DNA from: Burkholderiales bacterium | GTDB lineage: Bacteria > Pseudomonadota > Gammaproteobacteria > Burkholderiales > Burkholderiaceae_C | Length of the DNA: 57,518 nucleotides | NCBI GenBank assembly: GCA_013044035.1 | Contig: JABEVE010000099.1 | Location: 1-57,518 of the forward strand | Reading direction: 5' to 3' | Shown: positions 1 through 8,839 of the stretch, piece by piece | Layout: every line of letters begins with the position of its first letter | How positions within the stretch are numbered: the first letter of the stretch is position 1 | Made by a program: the position numbers and the translations under genes | Notes under the pieces: generated by a model | Database searches by the model: none | What the model was told of the DNA's origin: nothing | The model's input: the letters and a program-made list of their open reading frames with translations, nothing else

Positions 1-1
1 C

Positions 2-1714
2 AAGGCGAGCATGGAGATACCCAGCAGCGCAGCCGGTGTGGTGAAGACGATGCGTGTGAAGCTGGGAGACAAGGTGAACGAAGGCACGGTGCTGCTGGAA
101 CTGGAAGCCGGGGCTGGCGTGCAACCCGCGGCCGCAACCGCTTCGGCTCCCCCGGCAACGGCGACCCGGGGTGCCCAGGCCGAGGCGGCCGTTGCGCAGA
201 CCCCGGCGGCCCCGACACCGCCGTCACCGGCTGCTGCTGACAGCTACACCGGAAGCGTCGACCACGATTGCGAGGTGCTGGTACTGGGTTCCGGTCCCGG
301 CGGATATTCCGCGGCTTTCCGCGCGGCCGATCTCGGTCTCAAGGTGGTACTGGTCGAGCGCTACGCCGCACTCGGCGGGGTTTGCCTGAACGTGGGCTGC
401 ATTCCGAGCAAGGCACTGCTGCATGTGGCCGCGGTGATGGACGAAGCGGCACATTTCGCCGACATCGGCGTGGAGTTCGGCGCACCCAAGGTGGACCGGA
501 CCAAGCTCGCCGCGCACAAGGCAAAGGTCGTGGGCAAGCTCACCGGCGGCTTGAGCGCGATGGCCAAGATGCGCAAGGTGACGGTGGTGCGCGGTTACGG
601 CAGCTTTGTCGACGCGCATCACGTTGCCGTGGAGTTGACCGAAGGCGATGCGCAACGCAAGACCGGCGCGACGCAGACGGTGCGCTTCCAGCGCGCCATC
701 ATCGCCGCCGGGAGCCAGGCGGTGCGTTTGCCCTTCCTGCCGGATGATCCGCGCATCGTCGATTCCACCGGTGCGCTGCAACTCGCCACCGCGCCCCAAT
801 CCATGCTCATCGTCGGCGGCGGCATCATCGGCCTGGAGATGGGTACCGTCTATTCCACGCTGGGCGCGCGGCTCGACGTGGTGGAAATGCTCGACGGCCT
901 GATGCCCGGCGCCGACCGTGACCTGGTCAAGGTCTGGCAGAAGCTCAATGCCAAACGCTTCGACCATGTCATGCTCAAGACCAAGACCGTGGCCGCCGAG
1001 GCTAAGCCCGATGGCATCTGGGTACGCTTCGAAGGTGAAGGGGCACCCCCCGCGCCACAGCGCTATGACCTGGTGTTGCAAGCTGTAGGCCGTGCGCCCA
1101 ACGGCCGCAAGATCGGTGCCGACAAGGCAGGTGTGGCGGTGAGCGAGCGCGGTTTCATTCCTGTGGACGCGCAGTTGCGCACCAATGTGCCGCACATCCA
1201 CGCCATTGGCGACATCATCGGCCAGCCCATGCTTGCGCACAAGGCGGTGCACGAAGGCCACGTGGCGGCGGAGGTGTGTGCGGGTGAACTCAAGGGCGAT
1301 GACGCGCTGGCGACGTCGGCCTTCGACGCCCGGGTGATTCCAAGCGTGGCCTACACCGACCCCGAGATCGCCTGGGTCGGCCTGACCGAAGACGCTGCCA
1401 AGTCTCAGGGCATCGCAGTCACCAAGGGCCTGTTCCCGTGGACGGCTTCGGGCCGCGCCATCGCCAACGGCCGCGACGAAGGCTTCACCAAGTTGCTGTT
1501 CGACAAGCAAACGCATCGCATCGTCGGCGGTGGCATCGTCGGCACCCATGCGGGTGATTTGATCAGCGAAATCGCGTTGGCGATCGAAATGGGCGCTGAC
1601 GCGGTGGACATCGGCCGCACCATCCACCCTCATCCCACGCTGGGCGAATCGGTGGGGATAGCGGCGGAGGTGGCCGAAGGTGCGTGCACCGACTTGCCGC
1701 CTCCCAGGCGCTGA
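2..1714 (+). CDS. lpdA: dihydrolipoamide dehydrogenase with N-terminal lipoyl domain (5' partial)
   Basis: E3 component of a 2-oxoacid dehydrogenase complex, probably pyruvate dehydrogenase; it reoxidises dihydrolipoyl groups with NAD+ in the cytoplasm. The open frame runs off the left edge: the first full codons read K-A-S-M-E-I-P-S, the classic lipoyl-site context, so the lipoylated lysine is codon 2-4 and about 40 residues lie outside the window. The ATG at 11 is therefore internal. After the lipoyl domain comes an Ala/Pro-rich linker (about 115-240), an FAD-binding GSGPGG motif, the redox pair CLNVGC (about 385-402), the NAD-binding GGGIIG motif and the C-terminal HPHPTLGES dimer motif with the catalytic His. 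An E3 fused to a lipoyl domain is usual in Burkholderiales and Neisseria pyruvate dehydrogenase operons; aceE and aceF would be expected just upstream. Confidence 0.95.
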   Translation, partial: KASMEIPSSAAGVVKTMRVKLGDKVNEGTVLLELEAGAGVQPAAATASAPPATATRGAQAEAAVAQTPAAPTPPSPAAADSYTGSVDHDCEVLVLGSGPGGYSAAFRAADLGLKVVLVERYAALGGVCLNVGCIPSKALLHVAAVMDEAAHFADIGVEFGAPKVDRTKLAAHKAKVVGKLTGGLSAMAKMRKVTVVRGYGSFVDAHHVAVELTEGDAQRKTGATQTVRFQRAIIAAGSQAVRLPFLPDDPRIVDSTGALQLATAPQSMLIVGGGIIGLEMGTVYSTLGARLDVVEMLDGLMPGADRDLVKVWQKLNAKRFDHVMLKTKTVAAEAKPDGIWVRFEGEGAPPAPQRYDLVLQAVGRAPNGRKIGADKAGVAVSERGFIPVDAQLRTNVPHIHAIGDIIGQPMLAHKAVHEGHVAAEVCAGELKGDDALATSAFDARVIPSVAYTDPEIAWVGLTEDAAKSQGIAVTKGLFPWTASGRAIANGRDEGFTKLLFDKQTHRIVGGGIVGTHAGDLISEIALAIEMGADAVDIGRTIHPHPTLGESVGIAAEVAEGACTDLPPPRR

Positions 1715-1806
1715 GGGGTTTTCAGTCGGCAGGCCGCTCAGCCCGGCTCGAGAACGCCTGGCAAGCTCTTGAGCTGAACCCGCTCAGGGCTTGCGTCGCC
1801 CAGGTC

Positions 1807-2589
1807 TCAGCGGTTCGAGTAATCGGTCGCGAGGGCGGCGTTGGCGCGGCCCGTGTCGGTACGCTGCGGCAAGGCGTTCGGCATGGCCCTGGTTGATCCA
1901 TCTCCGACGGAGCCGTTGCCATCCGAGGTCGCTGCAGCCGGCGCTGCCTGAGCCTCGGGAACCGCATCCGCAGCGCGGGTTATGAAGCGCCGAGCCCCGT
2001 CGAAGCGTCGAGACCAATAGGGATTGTTGAGGTTGCCGATCTGCACGTCCTGTCCCGGTTTGGGCGCGTGCACGAACTCGCCGTTGCCGATGTAGATGCC
2101 CACATGCGAGAACGCGCGGCGCAGGGTGTTGAAGAACACCAGATCGCCCGGTCTCAGCTGGTTTTCAGCAATTTTTTCGCCCTCGCGACTTTGCTGTGCG
2201 GCGTTGTGCGGCAGCACCAAGCCCAGGGTCTGCTGATAGACGTGACGCACGAACCCCGAACAGTCGAATCCGGTGGCGGCATGGTCGCCACCATACTTGT
2301 AGCGCACCCCCAGGAAGCTCAGGGCATTGATGACCAGATCGGAAGCATGCGTTGAAACCTGCTGCACCAGGCCATTCTGTGCCAGCCATTGCTGCAGCGA
2401 ATCGCGGCTGCTGGAGGGGGTTTCCGGCGCTTGCGTCGGGGCGGTTTGCAGCACATGCGTCGGCACGCCACGGCTGGCGTCGCGCTCATCCGGGCCGACA
2501 GGGCGATGTTGCGCGCAAGCGGTCGCCGCGCCCGCCAGCATGGCCAGGAACAGTGCTGACTTGATCGCTCGGGCGTGCAGATTTCCCAT
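1807..2589 (-). CDS. NlpC/P60 (C40) family cell-wall endopeptidase lipoprotein
   Basis: A 260-residue murein endopeptidase predicted to cut peptide stems of peptidoglycan in the periplasm. The N-terminus is a hydrophobic signal ending in a lipobox-like ATAC, so lipid anchoring is likely. The C40 catalytic domain shows the nucleophile in DCSGFVRHVYQ, the typical LRPGDLVFF stretch, and the catalytic His in SHVGIYIGNGEFVHA. The roughly 60 residues after the domain are low-complexity Ala/Ser/Gly. It converges on lpdA and diverges from acuI; the 90 bp between it and lpdA show no clear terminator. The start at 2589 is chosen because it gives the complete signal. Substrate specificity cannot be read from the sequence. 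Confidence 0.88.
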   Translation of the reverse strand: MGNLHARAIKSALFLAMLAGAATACAQHRPVGPDERDASRGVPTHVLQTAPTQAPETPSSSRDSLQQWLAQNGLVQQVSTHASDLVINALSFLGVRYKYGGDHAATGFDCSGFVRHVYQQTLGLVLPHNAAQQSREGEKIAENQLRPGDLVFFNTLRRAFSHVGIYIGNGEFVHAPKPGQDVQIGNLNNPYWSRRFDGARRFITRAADAVPEAQAAPAAATSDGNGSVGDGSTRAMPNALPQRTDTGRANAALATDYSNR

Positions 2590-2716
2590 AAGGGCGCGAC
2601 CTTAGCGTTTCCCTTGCGCGCCTGTCAACTCTCTCCAGGATGCGCTGAAATGCTGCGACCCCACATCGCCGCGCTTGAACTAGGCTTGCTCCATACCCCA
2701 ACACCTGGAGACTTGA

Positions 2717-3694
2717 ATGTTCAAAGCCTGGCTTTTGCGCAAGGAGGACGGCCGATTCAGCGCGACCCTGAGCACTCTGGACGAGCGCGATCTGCCCGAA
2801 GGTGACGTCCTGCTGCAGGTGCAGCATTCCACACTCAATTACAAGGATGCGTTGGCACTCTGCGACAAGGCGCCTGTGGTGCGCAAATGGCCCATGGTGC
2901 CGGGCATCGATGGCGCGGGTGTGGTGTTGCACAGCAGTCATTCGGCATGGAAGGCCGGAGACCGCTGGATTCTCAACGGCTTCGGCGTGGGCGAAAGCCA
3001 TTGGGGTTGTCTGGCTGAGCGTGCAAGCTTGCGCGGCGATTGGCTGGTGCCGCTGCCGCCGCGGTTCGACACGCGGCAGGCGATGATCATCGGCACCGCG
3101 GGCTACACCGCCATGCTGTGCGTTCTGGCCATTGCACGCCATGGCGTGCAAGCGGCCGATGGTGAGGTGCTGGTGACTGGTGCCACTGGCGGGGTGGGCA
3201 GTGTCGCGCTGGGCCTGCTGGCGCAGCGTGGCTATCGTGTGGTGGCTGCAACCGGCAAGCCTGGCGAGGCGGATTACTTGCGCGAGCTGGGCGCTGCCGA
3301 GATCATCGACCGCGCTGCCTTGAGCACGCCGGGCAAGCCGCTGCAAAAGGAGCGCTGGGCCGCGGTGATCGACACTGCGGGCAGCCACATCCTGGCCAAT
3401 GCATGCGCTCAAACCCGCTGGGGTGGTGTGGTGGCCGCCTGTGGTTTGGCACAAGGCATGGATTTCCCGACGAGCGTGACGCCTTTCATCTTGCGCAATG
3501 TCACCCTGGTTGGCGTCGACAGCGTGATGCAGCCGCAGGCTGCGCGTCGGGCGGCCTGGGACGCATTGGCCGCGGAGATCGACCTCGCCCGACTCGAGCG
3601 CATGGCGCACGATGTGTCGCTGGATCAGGTTCTGCAGACCGCTGCGGGCATCATGGCCGGGCAGTCGCGTGGCCGGGCGGTGGTCGGCCTCTGA
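2717..3694 (+). CDS. acuI: acryloyl-CoA reductase-type MDR oxidoreductase (YhdH/AcuI family)
   Basis: A 325-residue zinc-independent medium-chain dehydrogenase/reductase. YhdH/AcuI proteins reduce acryloyl-CoA to propionyl-CoA with NADPH, detoxifying acrylate. Family marks: HSTLNYKDALA near residue 40, MVPGIDGAGVV, and the nucleotide-binding TGATGGVGSVALGLL in the middle. A ggag ribosome site at 2707-2710 precedes the ATG. The next gene on the same strand is prpE, which activates propionate to propionyl-CoA, so the pair fits C3 metabolism. The 228-bp gap between them argues that prpE may have its own signals. Family assignment is firm; the acryloyl-CoA substrate is inferred from the family. 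Confidence 0.85.
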   Translation: MFKAWLLRKEDGRFSATLSTLDERDLPEGDVLLQVQHSTLNYKDALALCDKAPVVRKWPMVPGIDGAGVVLHSSHSAWKAGDRWILNGFGVGESHWGCLAERASLRGDWLVPLPPRFDTRQAMIIGTAGYTAMLCVLAIARHGVQAADGEVLVTGATGGVGSVALGLLAQRGYRVVAATGKPGEADYLRELGAAEIIDRAALSTPGKPLQKERWAAVIDTAGSHILANACAQTRWGGVVAACGLAQGMDFPTSVTPFILRNVTLVGVDSVMQPQAARRAAWDALAAEIDLARLERMAHDVSLDQVLQTAAGIMAGQSRGRAVVGL

Positions 3695-3824
3695 ACCGAG
3701 CGGTCGCAGCAAGCATCTGGTGCCCGCAACGATCGCCCGCAGTCGCCTCTCCTGGGCCTGCAGCCATCTGCTCTGGGCATGGGTCAGTGCTGCGTCAGTT
3801 CTGGCTCCTAACGTGCGCGGGCTT

Positions 3825-3868
3825 GCTGGTCGGTGGCGTCGTGGTTCACCACGACGCCACCGACCAGC
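3825..3868. repeat. perfect 20-bp inverted repeat with 4-nt loop upstream of prpE
   Basis: The left arm at 3825-3844 and right arm at 3849-3868 are exact reverse complements separated by TTCA. No run of T follows on either strand, so it is not a standard intrinsic terminator. It ends 54 bp before the prpE start and lies in a 228-bp gap after acuI. Confidence 0.95.
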
Positions 3869-3922
3869 GGATCCAAGCGGTTCCCCCTGCGGCCGCCATC
3901 ACACCAGGACTGGAGACAAACC

Positions 3923-5815
3923 ATGCGCTACGCCGACTACCACCGTCGCTCGATCGAACTGCCCGAAGCGTTCTGGGCCGAGCAGGCTGGACTGATCGAT
4001 TGGCATCGGCCTTGGGATCAAGTGCTAGACGCCACCCGCAAGCCCTTTGCTCGCTGGTTCCCGGGTGGGCTGACCAATCTCTGCCACAACGCAATCGACC
4101 GGCACCTGCCCTGGCGCGCCGAGCAGCCGGCTTTGATCTGGGAGTCCACCGAAGTCGACCAAAGCCGCAGCTACACCTACGCCCAGTTGCATGCCGAGGT
4201 GCAGCGCATGGCGGCGGTGCTGCGCCGGCAAGGCGTCGAGCAGGGTGACAGGGTGTTGATCTACATGCCCATGATTCCCGAGGCGGTCTTCGCCATGCTG
4301 GCTTGTGCTCGCCTGGGGGCGATTCATTCCGTGGTGTTTGGCGGCTTTGCTGCCATGAGTCTGGCCACGCGTATTGACGACGCCCAGCCCAAGGTCGTGG
4401 TCAGCAGCGATGCCGGCTCGCGCGCTGGACGCGTCATTCCCTATAAGCCGCTGCTGGACGAAGCCATTGCCCGTGCCACGCACAAGCCGGACACTGTGTT
4501 GATGGTGGACCGCGGGCTGCAGCCCTACGAGCCGGTGGTCGGGCGCGACCTGGATTACGTCGCCGCATGCGCGGCTGTGGGCGGCACACCTGTGGCTTGC
4601 ACCTGGGTGGATGCCACGCATCCGAGCTACATCCTCTACACATCGGGAACCACCGGCAGGCCCAAGGGCGTGCAGCGCGACACCGGTGGCTATGCCGTGG
4701 CGCTGGCGGTGTCCATGCGCGACATTTTTCGCGCCGAGCCCGGGCAGACCTATTTCTGCACCAGCGACATCGGCTGGGTCGTCGGCCACAGCTACATTGT
4801 CTACGGCCCGTTGTTGCACGGCATGACCACGTTGCTGTACGAAGGCACTCCGCTGCGCCCGGACGCTGGCAGCTTCTGGCAATTGGTCGAACGCCACCGG
4901 GTGAGTGTGATGTTCTCGTCGCCAACCGCCATCCGCGTGCTCAAGAAATTCGACACGGCCTTCATGCGCAACAGCGACTTGTCGTCGTTGCAGCGCCTGT
5001 TCCTGGCGGGTGAACCGCTCGACGAACCCACCGCGGCCTGGATCGCGCAGGCCTTGGGCAAACCCGTGGTCGACAACTACTGGCAGACCGAGACCGGCTG
5101 GCCCATCCTCAGCATCGCTGGCGGTGTGGAAGAACTGGCGCCCAAGCCCGGCTCACCCGGTGTCGCCATGGCGGGGTACGACGTCCAAATCCTGCACGAC
5201 TCCACAGGCGAGCCCGTTGCGCCCGGCGAAAAGGGTGTGGTCGCCATCGGCTGGCCCTTGCCGCCGGGATGCATGCAAACCGTCTGGGGTGACGATGCCC
5301 GCTTCGTCGGCACTTATTGGTCGACCTTCCCCGGTAAACAGGTGTATTCCACGTTTGATTGGGGTGTAGCCGACGCAAGCGGCTACATCACCATACTCGG
5401 GCGCACCGATGACGTCATCAACGTCGCCGGCCATCGCCTGGGCACACGCGAGATCGAGGAAAGCATTTCGAGCCACACGGCCGTGGCCGAGGTGGCCGTG
5501 GTCGGTGCCGCGGACGCCATCAAGGGTCAGGTGGCGATGGCTTTCGTCGTGCCACGCGATGCCGGCAAGATGGCCGACGCTGCCGCTTGCGCCAGCCTGG
5601 AGGCCAGCATCATGCAGACCGTGCAGGCGCAATTGGGCGCCTTGGCGCGCCCGGCCCGGGTCCGCTTCGTTGCCATGCTGCCCAAGACCCGATCCGGTAA
5701 ATTATTGCGCCGATCCATCCAGGCGCTATGCGAGCAGCGCGACCCCGGCGACCTGACCACCCTGGAAGAACCGCTGGCCCTGGCGCAGATTCGTGAAGCA
5801 ATTGCTCACCAATAG
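3923..5815 (+). CDS. prpE: propionate--CoA ligase
   Basis: A 630-residue AMP-forming acyl-CoA synthetase converting propionate, ATP and CoA to propionyl-CoA. Diagnostic stretches are FARWFPGGLTNLCHNAIDRH near residue 45, the P-loop-like YTSGTTGRPKG, the ANL motif NYWQTETGWP, FDWGV, the hinge GRTDDVINVAGHRLGTREIEE, and the catalytic lysine region KTRSGKLLRR near the end, the usual site of acetylation control. The whole layout matches PrpE rather than Acs. The start at 3923 (MRYADYHRRS) aligns with the PrpE N-terminus and has a tggag ribosome site at 3911-3915; the open frame extends 30 codons further up but that part is not PrpE-like. Together with acuI upstream this suggests propionate/acrylate assimilation. 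Confidence 0.94.
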   Translation: MRYADYHRRSIELPEAFWAEQAGLIDWHRPWDQVLDATRKPFARWFPGGLTNLCHNAIDRHLPWRAEQPALIWESTEVDQSRSYTYAQLHAEVQRMAAVLRRQGVEQGDRVLIYMPMIPEAVFAMLACARLGAIHSVVFGGFAAMSLATRIDDAQPKVVVSSDAGSRAGRVIPYKPLLDEAIARATHKPDTVLMVDRGLQPYEPVVGRDLDYVAACAAVGGTPVACTWVDATHPSYILYTSGTTGRPKGVQRDTGGYAVALAVSMRDIFRAEPGQTYFCTSDIGWVVGHSYIVYGPLLHGMTTLLYEGTPLRPDAGSFWQLVERHRVSVMFSSPTAIRVLKKFDTAFMRNSDLSSLQRLFLAGEPLDEPTAAWIAQALGKPVVDNYWQTETGWPILSIAGGVEELAPKPGSPGVAMAGYDVQILHDSTGEPVAPGEKGVVAIGWPLPPGCMQTVWGDDARFVGTYWSTFPGKQVYSTFDWGVADASGYITILGRTDDVINVAGHRLGTREIEESISSHTAVAEVAVVGAADAIKGQVAMAFVVPRDAGKMADAAACASLEASIMQTVQAQLGALARPARVRFVAMLPKTRSGKLLRRSIQALCEQRDPGDLTTLEEPLALAQIREAIAHQ

Positions 5816-5840
5816 CTAGGGAAACTCCTAGGCCGCCGAT

Positions 5841-5869
5841 CTGGACGCCGAGGGCAACTTCCCTACAAT
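5841..5869 (+). promoter_or_regulatory. candidate sigma-70 promoter of soxR/sox operon
   Basis: A TACAAT -10 hexamer at 5864-5869 has a weak TGGACG-like -35 at 5842-5847 (16-bp spacing). Transcription would begin near 5876, inside the dyad operator at 5872-5891. The -10 is good and the -35 is poor, as expected for a regulated promoter. Confidence 0.5.
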
Positions 5870-5871
5870 TC

Positions 5872-5891
5872 ATAAGTTCTTGCTTATAAGC
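5872..5891. promoter_or_regulatory. putative SoxR operator (overlapping dyads)
   Basis: ATAAG-N6-CTTAT at 5872-5887 overlaps the 10-bp palindrome GCTTATAAGC at 5882-5891, just downstream of the -10 box and 10 bp before the soxR ATG. ArsR-type repressors bind such AT-rich dyads over the start site. Autoregulation by SoxR is inferred. Confidence 0.65.
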
Positions 5892-5901
5892 AAATTGATA
5901 G

Positions 5902-6294
5902 ATGCCAACCATGCTCAACACGCTGCATTTGCTTGAAACAGCGGCCGCCGACCAAGTCGACGCCGAGCGCGTTTTCGTCTCCGCCGCTGAACTGTTCGGT
6001 GTTTTGGCGACGCCTTTGCGCCTGCGCATCATTAATGCCATTTGCGACCGGGAGAAAAGCGTCGGCGACATCATGGAGGCGGTCAATTCCACCCAGCCCA
6101 ATGTCTCCCAGCACCTCAAGGTGCTGTACCAGGCGGGCATTGTTGCCAAGCGGCGCGTGGGCAATCAGGTTTATTACCGGGTGCAAAGTGAGAAGGCGGT
6201 GCAACTCTGCCGCACGGTGTGCACGCAAATTGCCATCGAGTTGGACGACCCAGAGTCGGTTTCTCAATCTGAGCGCCTGGCTCGGCGCATCTAG
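5902..6294 (+). CDS. soxR: ArsR-family transcriptional regulator SoxR of the sox operon
   Basis: A 130-residue winged-helix repressor. The recognition region reads STQPNVSQHLKVLYQAGIVAKRRVGNQVYYRV (residues about 63-94), typical of ArsR proteins. Related sulfur regulators (SqrR, BigR, SoxR of other sulfur oxidisers) sense persulfide through a pair of cysteines; here Cys48 sits in the helix that carries the first sensor Cys and Cys103/Cys107 lie in the last helix, so a thiol switch is plausible but inferred. It ends 11 bp before soxC, so regulator and structural genes are probably co-transcribed. ATG at 5902 or 5911 could both start it; no strong ribosome site is visible. This is not the [2Fe-2S] MerR-type SoxR of enterobacteria. 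Confidence 0.88.
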   Translation: MPTMLNTLHLLETAAADQVDAERVFVSAAELFGVLATPLRLRIINAICDREKSVGDIMEAVNSTQPNVSQHLKVLYQAGIVAKRRVGNQVYYRVQSEKAVQLCRTVCTQIAIELDDPESVSQSERLARRI

Positions 6295-6305
6295 ATTTTC
6301 AACAA

Positions 6306-7706
6306 GTGAGTACGAGGATGAGTGACGACAGCAAAAGGTTGGGTCGGTTGCGTCCTGCGCCGGAAAATTTCCTGACTGCCGAGCAAATCGCGCAGGTTCA
6401 GGGCGGCCGACGCGATTTTTTGCGCCGGGCGTTGACGGCAGCCAGCGCCACCATGGTCGCTGGAGGCGCTGTGAACGCCTATGGCGCTACCGAGGACGAC
6501 CGCAAAGACTGGGAAGGCGACAAGGGCAGCAAGTTGATTCTCGACAAGCCTGAGTGGGGAACCACGTTGGGCAAAGGTGTCGATGAACCGCCTTACGGCT
6601 CGCCGTCGAAATACGAGGCCAATCTGGTGCGTCGCATCAGCCCCGGTCTTGCTGCGGTGACGCAAGCCAACGTGGCCTTCGCTCCGTTGCAGGGCATGTT
6701 CGGGATCGTCACGCCGGCGGGTCTGCACTTCAACCGCTCGCACCAGGGTTGGTACGACATTGATCCGGCCCAGGTCCGGTTGATGATCATGGGCGAAAAA
6801 GATCTGGTGAAAAACCCCAAGGTCTACAGCGTCGGCGACATCATGCGCATGCAGCCGGTGTCGCGTTTTCATTTCATCGAGTGCGGGGCCAACTCTGCCA
6901 TGGAGTGGGGCAATGTGGCCGTGCCCACGGTGCAGTACACCCACGGCATGGTGTCATGCAGCGAGTTCACCGGTGTGCCGCTGATCAAGCTGCTGGATGA
7001 TTGCGGTGCCGATTTGAAGGGTGTGCGCTTCATCATGGCCGAGGGCGCCGATGGCTCCCACGAAAACCGCACCATCCCCATGTCGCTGGTCATGTCGGGC
7101 GAAGTGCTGGTGGCTTATGGCCAGAACGGCGAAATGCTGCGCCCTGAAAACGGCTATCCGCTGCGCCTGATCGTCCCCGGCGTCGAGGGTGTGTCACAAA
7201 TCAAGTACCTGCGCCGCATCAAACTGGGAACCTCTCCCTTCGCCACGAAAGACGAAGTCTTGGGCTATGTCGACCTCATGCCCGACGGCAAGTTGCGCCA
7301 ATACACCTCCGTCATGGAAGTCAAGTCGGTGGTGACCTCACCGTCGGGCGGTCAGGTGTTGATGGATCGCGGTGTCTATAACGTCACGGGCCTTGCGTGG
7401 TCGGGGCGCGGCAAGATCAAGCGGGTGGATGTGTCGTTCGATGGCGGCGTCAACTGGAAAGAAGCCCGTCTGGAAGGCCCGGTGCAAAACAAGGCTTTCG
7501 CCCGTTTCAACATCCCCTGGGTGTGGAACGGCAAAGTGGCCTTCCTGCAAAGCCGCGCTGTCGACGAGACTGGCATGGTGCAACCGACCTACCAGGAAAT
7601 GCGCAAGATCCGCGGAACCCGTTCGATCTATCACAACAACTCAATTCAAACTTGGCAAGTTGAAGAACATGGAGAGGTTCGCAATGTCCAACTCGCGAAT
7701 TCGTAA
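6306..7706 (+). CDS. soxC: SoxC, molybdenum subunit of sulfane dehydrogenase SoxCD
   Basis: A 466-residue sulfite-oxidase-fold protein that, with SoxD, removes six electrons from the sulfane sulfur on SoxY in the periplasm. A twin-arginine signal (RRDFLRRALTAASATM, about residues 36-51) implies export of the folded cofactor-bearing protein. The molybdopterin-ligating Cys lies in HFIECGANS near residue 193, followed by a moco-dimerisation domain (LAWSGRGKIKRVDVSFDGG). The start is uncertain: GTG at 6306 or ATG at 6318, both before the Tat motif and neither with ideal ribosome-site spacing. It overlaps soxD by 23 bp. Its presence predicts complete oxidation to sulfate without stored sulfur globules. 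Confidence 0.94.
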   Translation: MSTRMSDDSKRLGRLRPAPENFLTAEQIAQVQGGRRDFLRRALTAASATMVAGGAVNAYGATEDDRKDWEGDKGSKLILDKPEWGTTLGKGVDEPPYGSPSKYEANLVRRISPGLAAVTQANVAFAPLQGMFGIVTPAGLHFNRSHQGWYDIDPAQVRLMIMGEKDLVKNPKVYSVGDIMRMQPVSRFHFIECGANSAMEWGNVAVPTVQYTHGMVSCSEFTGVPLIKLLDDCGADLKGVRFIMAEGADGSHENRTIPMSLVMSGEVLVAYGQNGEMLRPENGYPLRLIVPGVEGVSQIKYLRRIKLGTSPFATKDEVLGYVDLMPDGKLRQYTSVMEVKSVVTSPSGGQVLMDRGVYNVTGLAWSGRGKIKRVDVSFDGGVNWKEARLEGPVQNKAFARFNIPWVWNGKVAFLQSRAVDETGMVQPTYQEMRKIRGTRSIYHNNSIQTWQVEEHGEVRNVQLANS

Positions 7707-8760
7707 GGTGGCCGTGGCGGCAGCACTAGGCCTGACTTTTTCGGCCGCATGGGGCGTCAATGCCTCAGCTTCGCTGGGCCGCGCGGCCACTCCAGACGAG
7801 ATCAAGGCATGGAATATCGATGTGCGCCCAGATTTTCAAGGGCTACCAGCGGGACAAGGAACTGTTGCTGAAGGTACCAAGCTGTGGGAGGCCAAATGTG
7901 CCTCCTGCCATGGCGACTTCGCAGATTCGAATTCCGTATTCCCGCCTCTGGTGGGTGCATTCCAGGCCTCAAAACAGGACATTGCCACGGGTCGTGTTGC
8001 CAAGCTGGCGAACGTGACCGACGGCGGTGGCACCTCGCTCGAGAAACTCTCGACCCTATCGACGCTGTTCGACTACATCCACAGGGCCATGCCCTGGAAC
8101 GAACCGGATTCACTCACCTGGAACCAGACCTATTCGGTCGTCGCCTATTTGCTGAACCTGGCGAATGTCGTGCCGGCCAATTACACGCTGACACGTGACA
8201 ACGTGCAGCAAGTCCAAAACATGCTGCCCAACCGCAACGGCATGACCTGGAATCACGGCATGTGGCCAGGCAAGGAAATTGGGAACGGGGGTATCCCGGA
8301 TACCCATAATGTTGAATGCATGAAAGACTGCAGCCCGAAGCCGAAGGTCGACTCCTTCATCCCTGCGTACGCCATGAATACTTGGGGCAACTTGGCTGAT
8401 GAGACACGTCCTTGGGGGCCGATTCGCGGCCAGGTGACCTTGACACGGGCCGAGTTGAAAAAGGCCGCGCTGAAGAAGGAATCAGCCGCGGTCGACCCTA
8501 ACGCCAAAGTCGTCGCGCTGATCAAGGCCAATGGCTGCATCGCTTGTCATAGCTTGGGTGACAACAAACTGGTCGGTCCTGGCTACAAGGAAATTGCCGC
8601 CAAATACAGCGGCAAGACTGCGATGGTGGGCGAATTGACCGTGCGTATCATGCAAGGCGGATCAGGTACATGGGGCAGTATGCAGATGCCGCCTCAGAGT
8701 ATCAGTGAGGCCGATGCCAAGATGATTGCAACTTGGGTTGTTGACGGAGCGAAGCAGTAA
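7684..8760 (+). CDS. soxD: SoxD, dihaem cytochrome c subunit of sulfane dehydrogenase
   Basis: A 358-residue periplasmic c-type cytochrome and electron acceptor of SoxC. A Sec signal (KVAVAAALGLTFSAAWG) is followed by two haem-binding motifs, CASCH near residue 72 and CIACH near residue 285, the second in a typical monohaem cytochrome c fold ending in MQMPPQSISEADAKMIATWV. Start 7684 is chosen because ggagagg (7671-7677) sits six bases before it; an in-frame ATG at 7669 overlaps that site. The gene overlaps the end of soxC by 23 bp, supporting coupled translation of the two subunits. A 79-bp gap leads to soxY. Confidence 0.94.
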   Translation: MSNSRIRKVAVAAALGLTFSAAWGVNASASLGRAATPDEIKAWNIDVRPDFQGLPAGQGTVAEGTKLWEAKCASCHGDFADSNSVFPPLVGAFQASKQDIATGRVAKLANVTDGGGTSLEKLSTLSTLFDYIHRAMPWNEPDSLTWNQTYSVVAYLLNLANVVPANYTLTRDNVQQVQNMLPNRNGMTWNHGMWPGKEIGNGGIPDTHNVECMKDCSPKPKVDSFIPAYAMNTWGNLADETRPWGPIRGQVTLTRAELKKAALKKESAAVDPNAKVVALIKANGCIACHSLGDNKLVGPGYKEIAAKYSGKTAMVGELTVRIMQGGSGTWGSMQMPPQSISEADAKMIATWVVDGAKQ

Positions 8761-8839
8761 AGCGTCGCGTCCTGCCGGGCCATCCCCGAGGACACAACGC
8801 TCACTACTTACGCATTTTTATATTTGAGGAGCTAGTCGT

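Noticed and set aside
11-13. ATG at 11 as the true start of lpdA
   Set aside because: It would remove the lipoyl lysine and half the lipoyl domain, while the frame continues upstream as K-A-S.
224-1633. Long antisense open frame over lpdA
   Set aside because: A high-GC shadow with His/Arg/Gly-rich composition and no protein family; similar shadows lie over the GMC oxidoreductase (13519-15258), the ABC-F gene (35747-37603) and the oxoprolinase (41458-43521).
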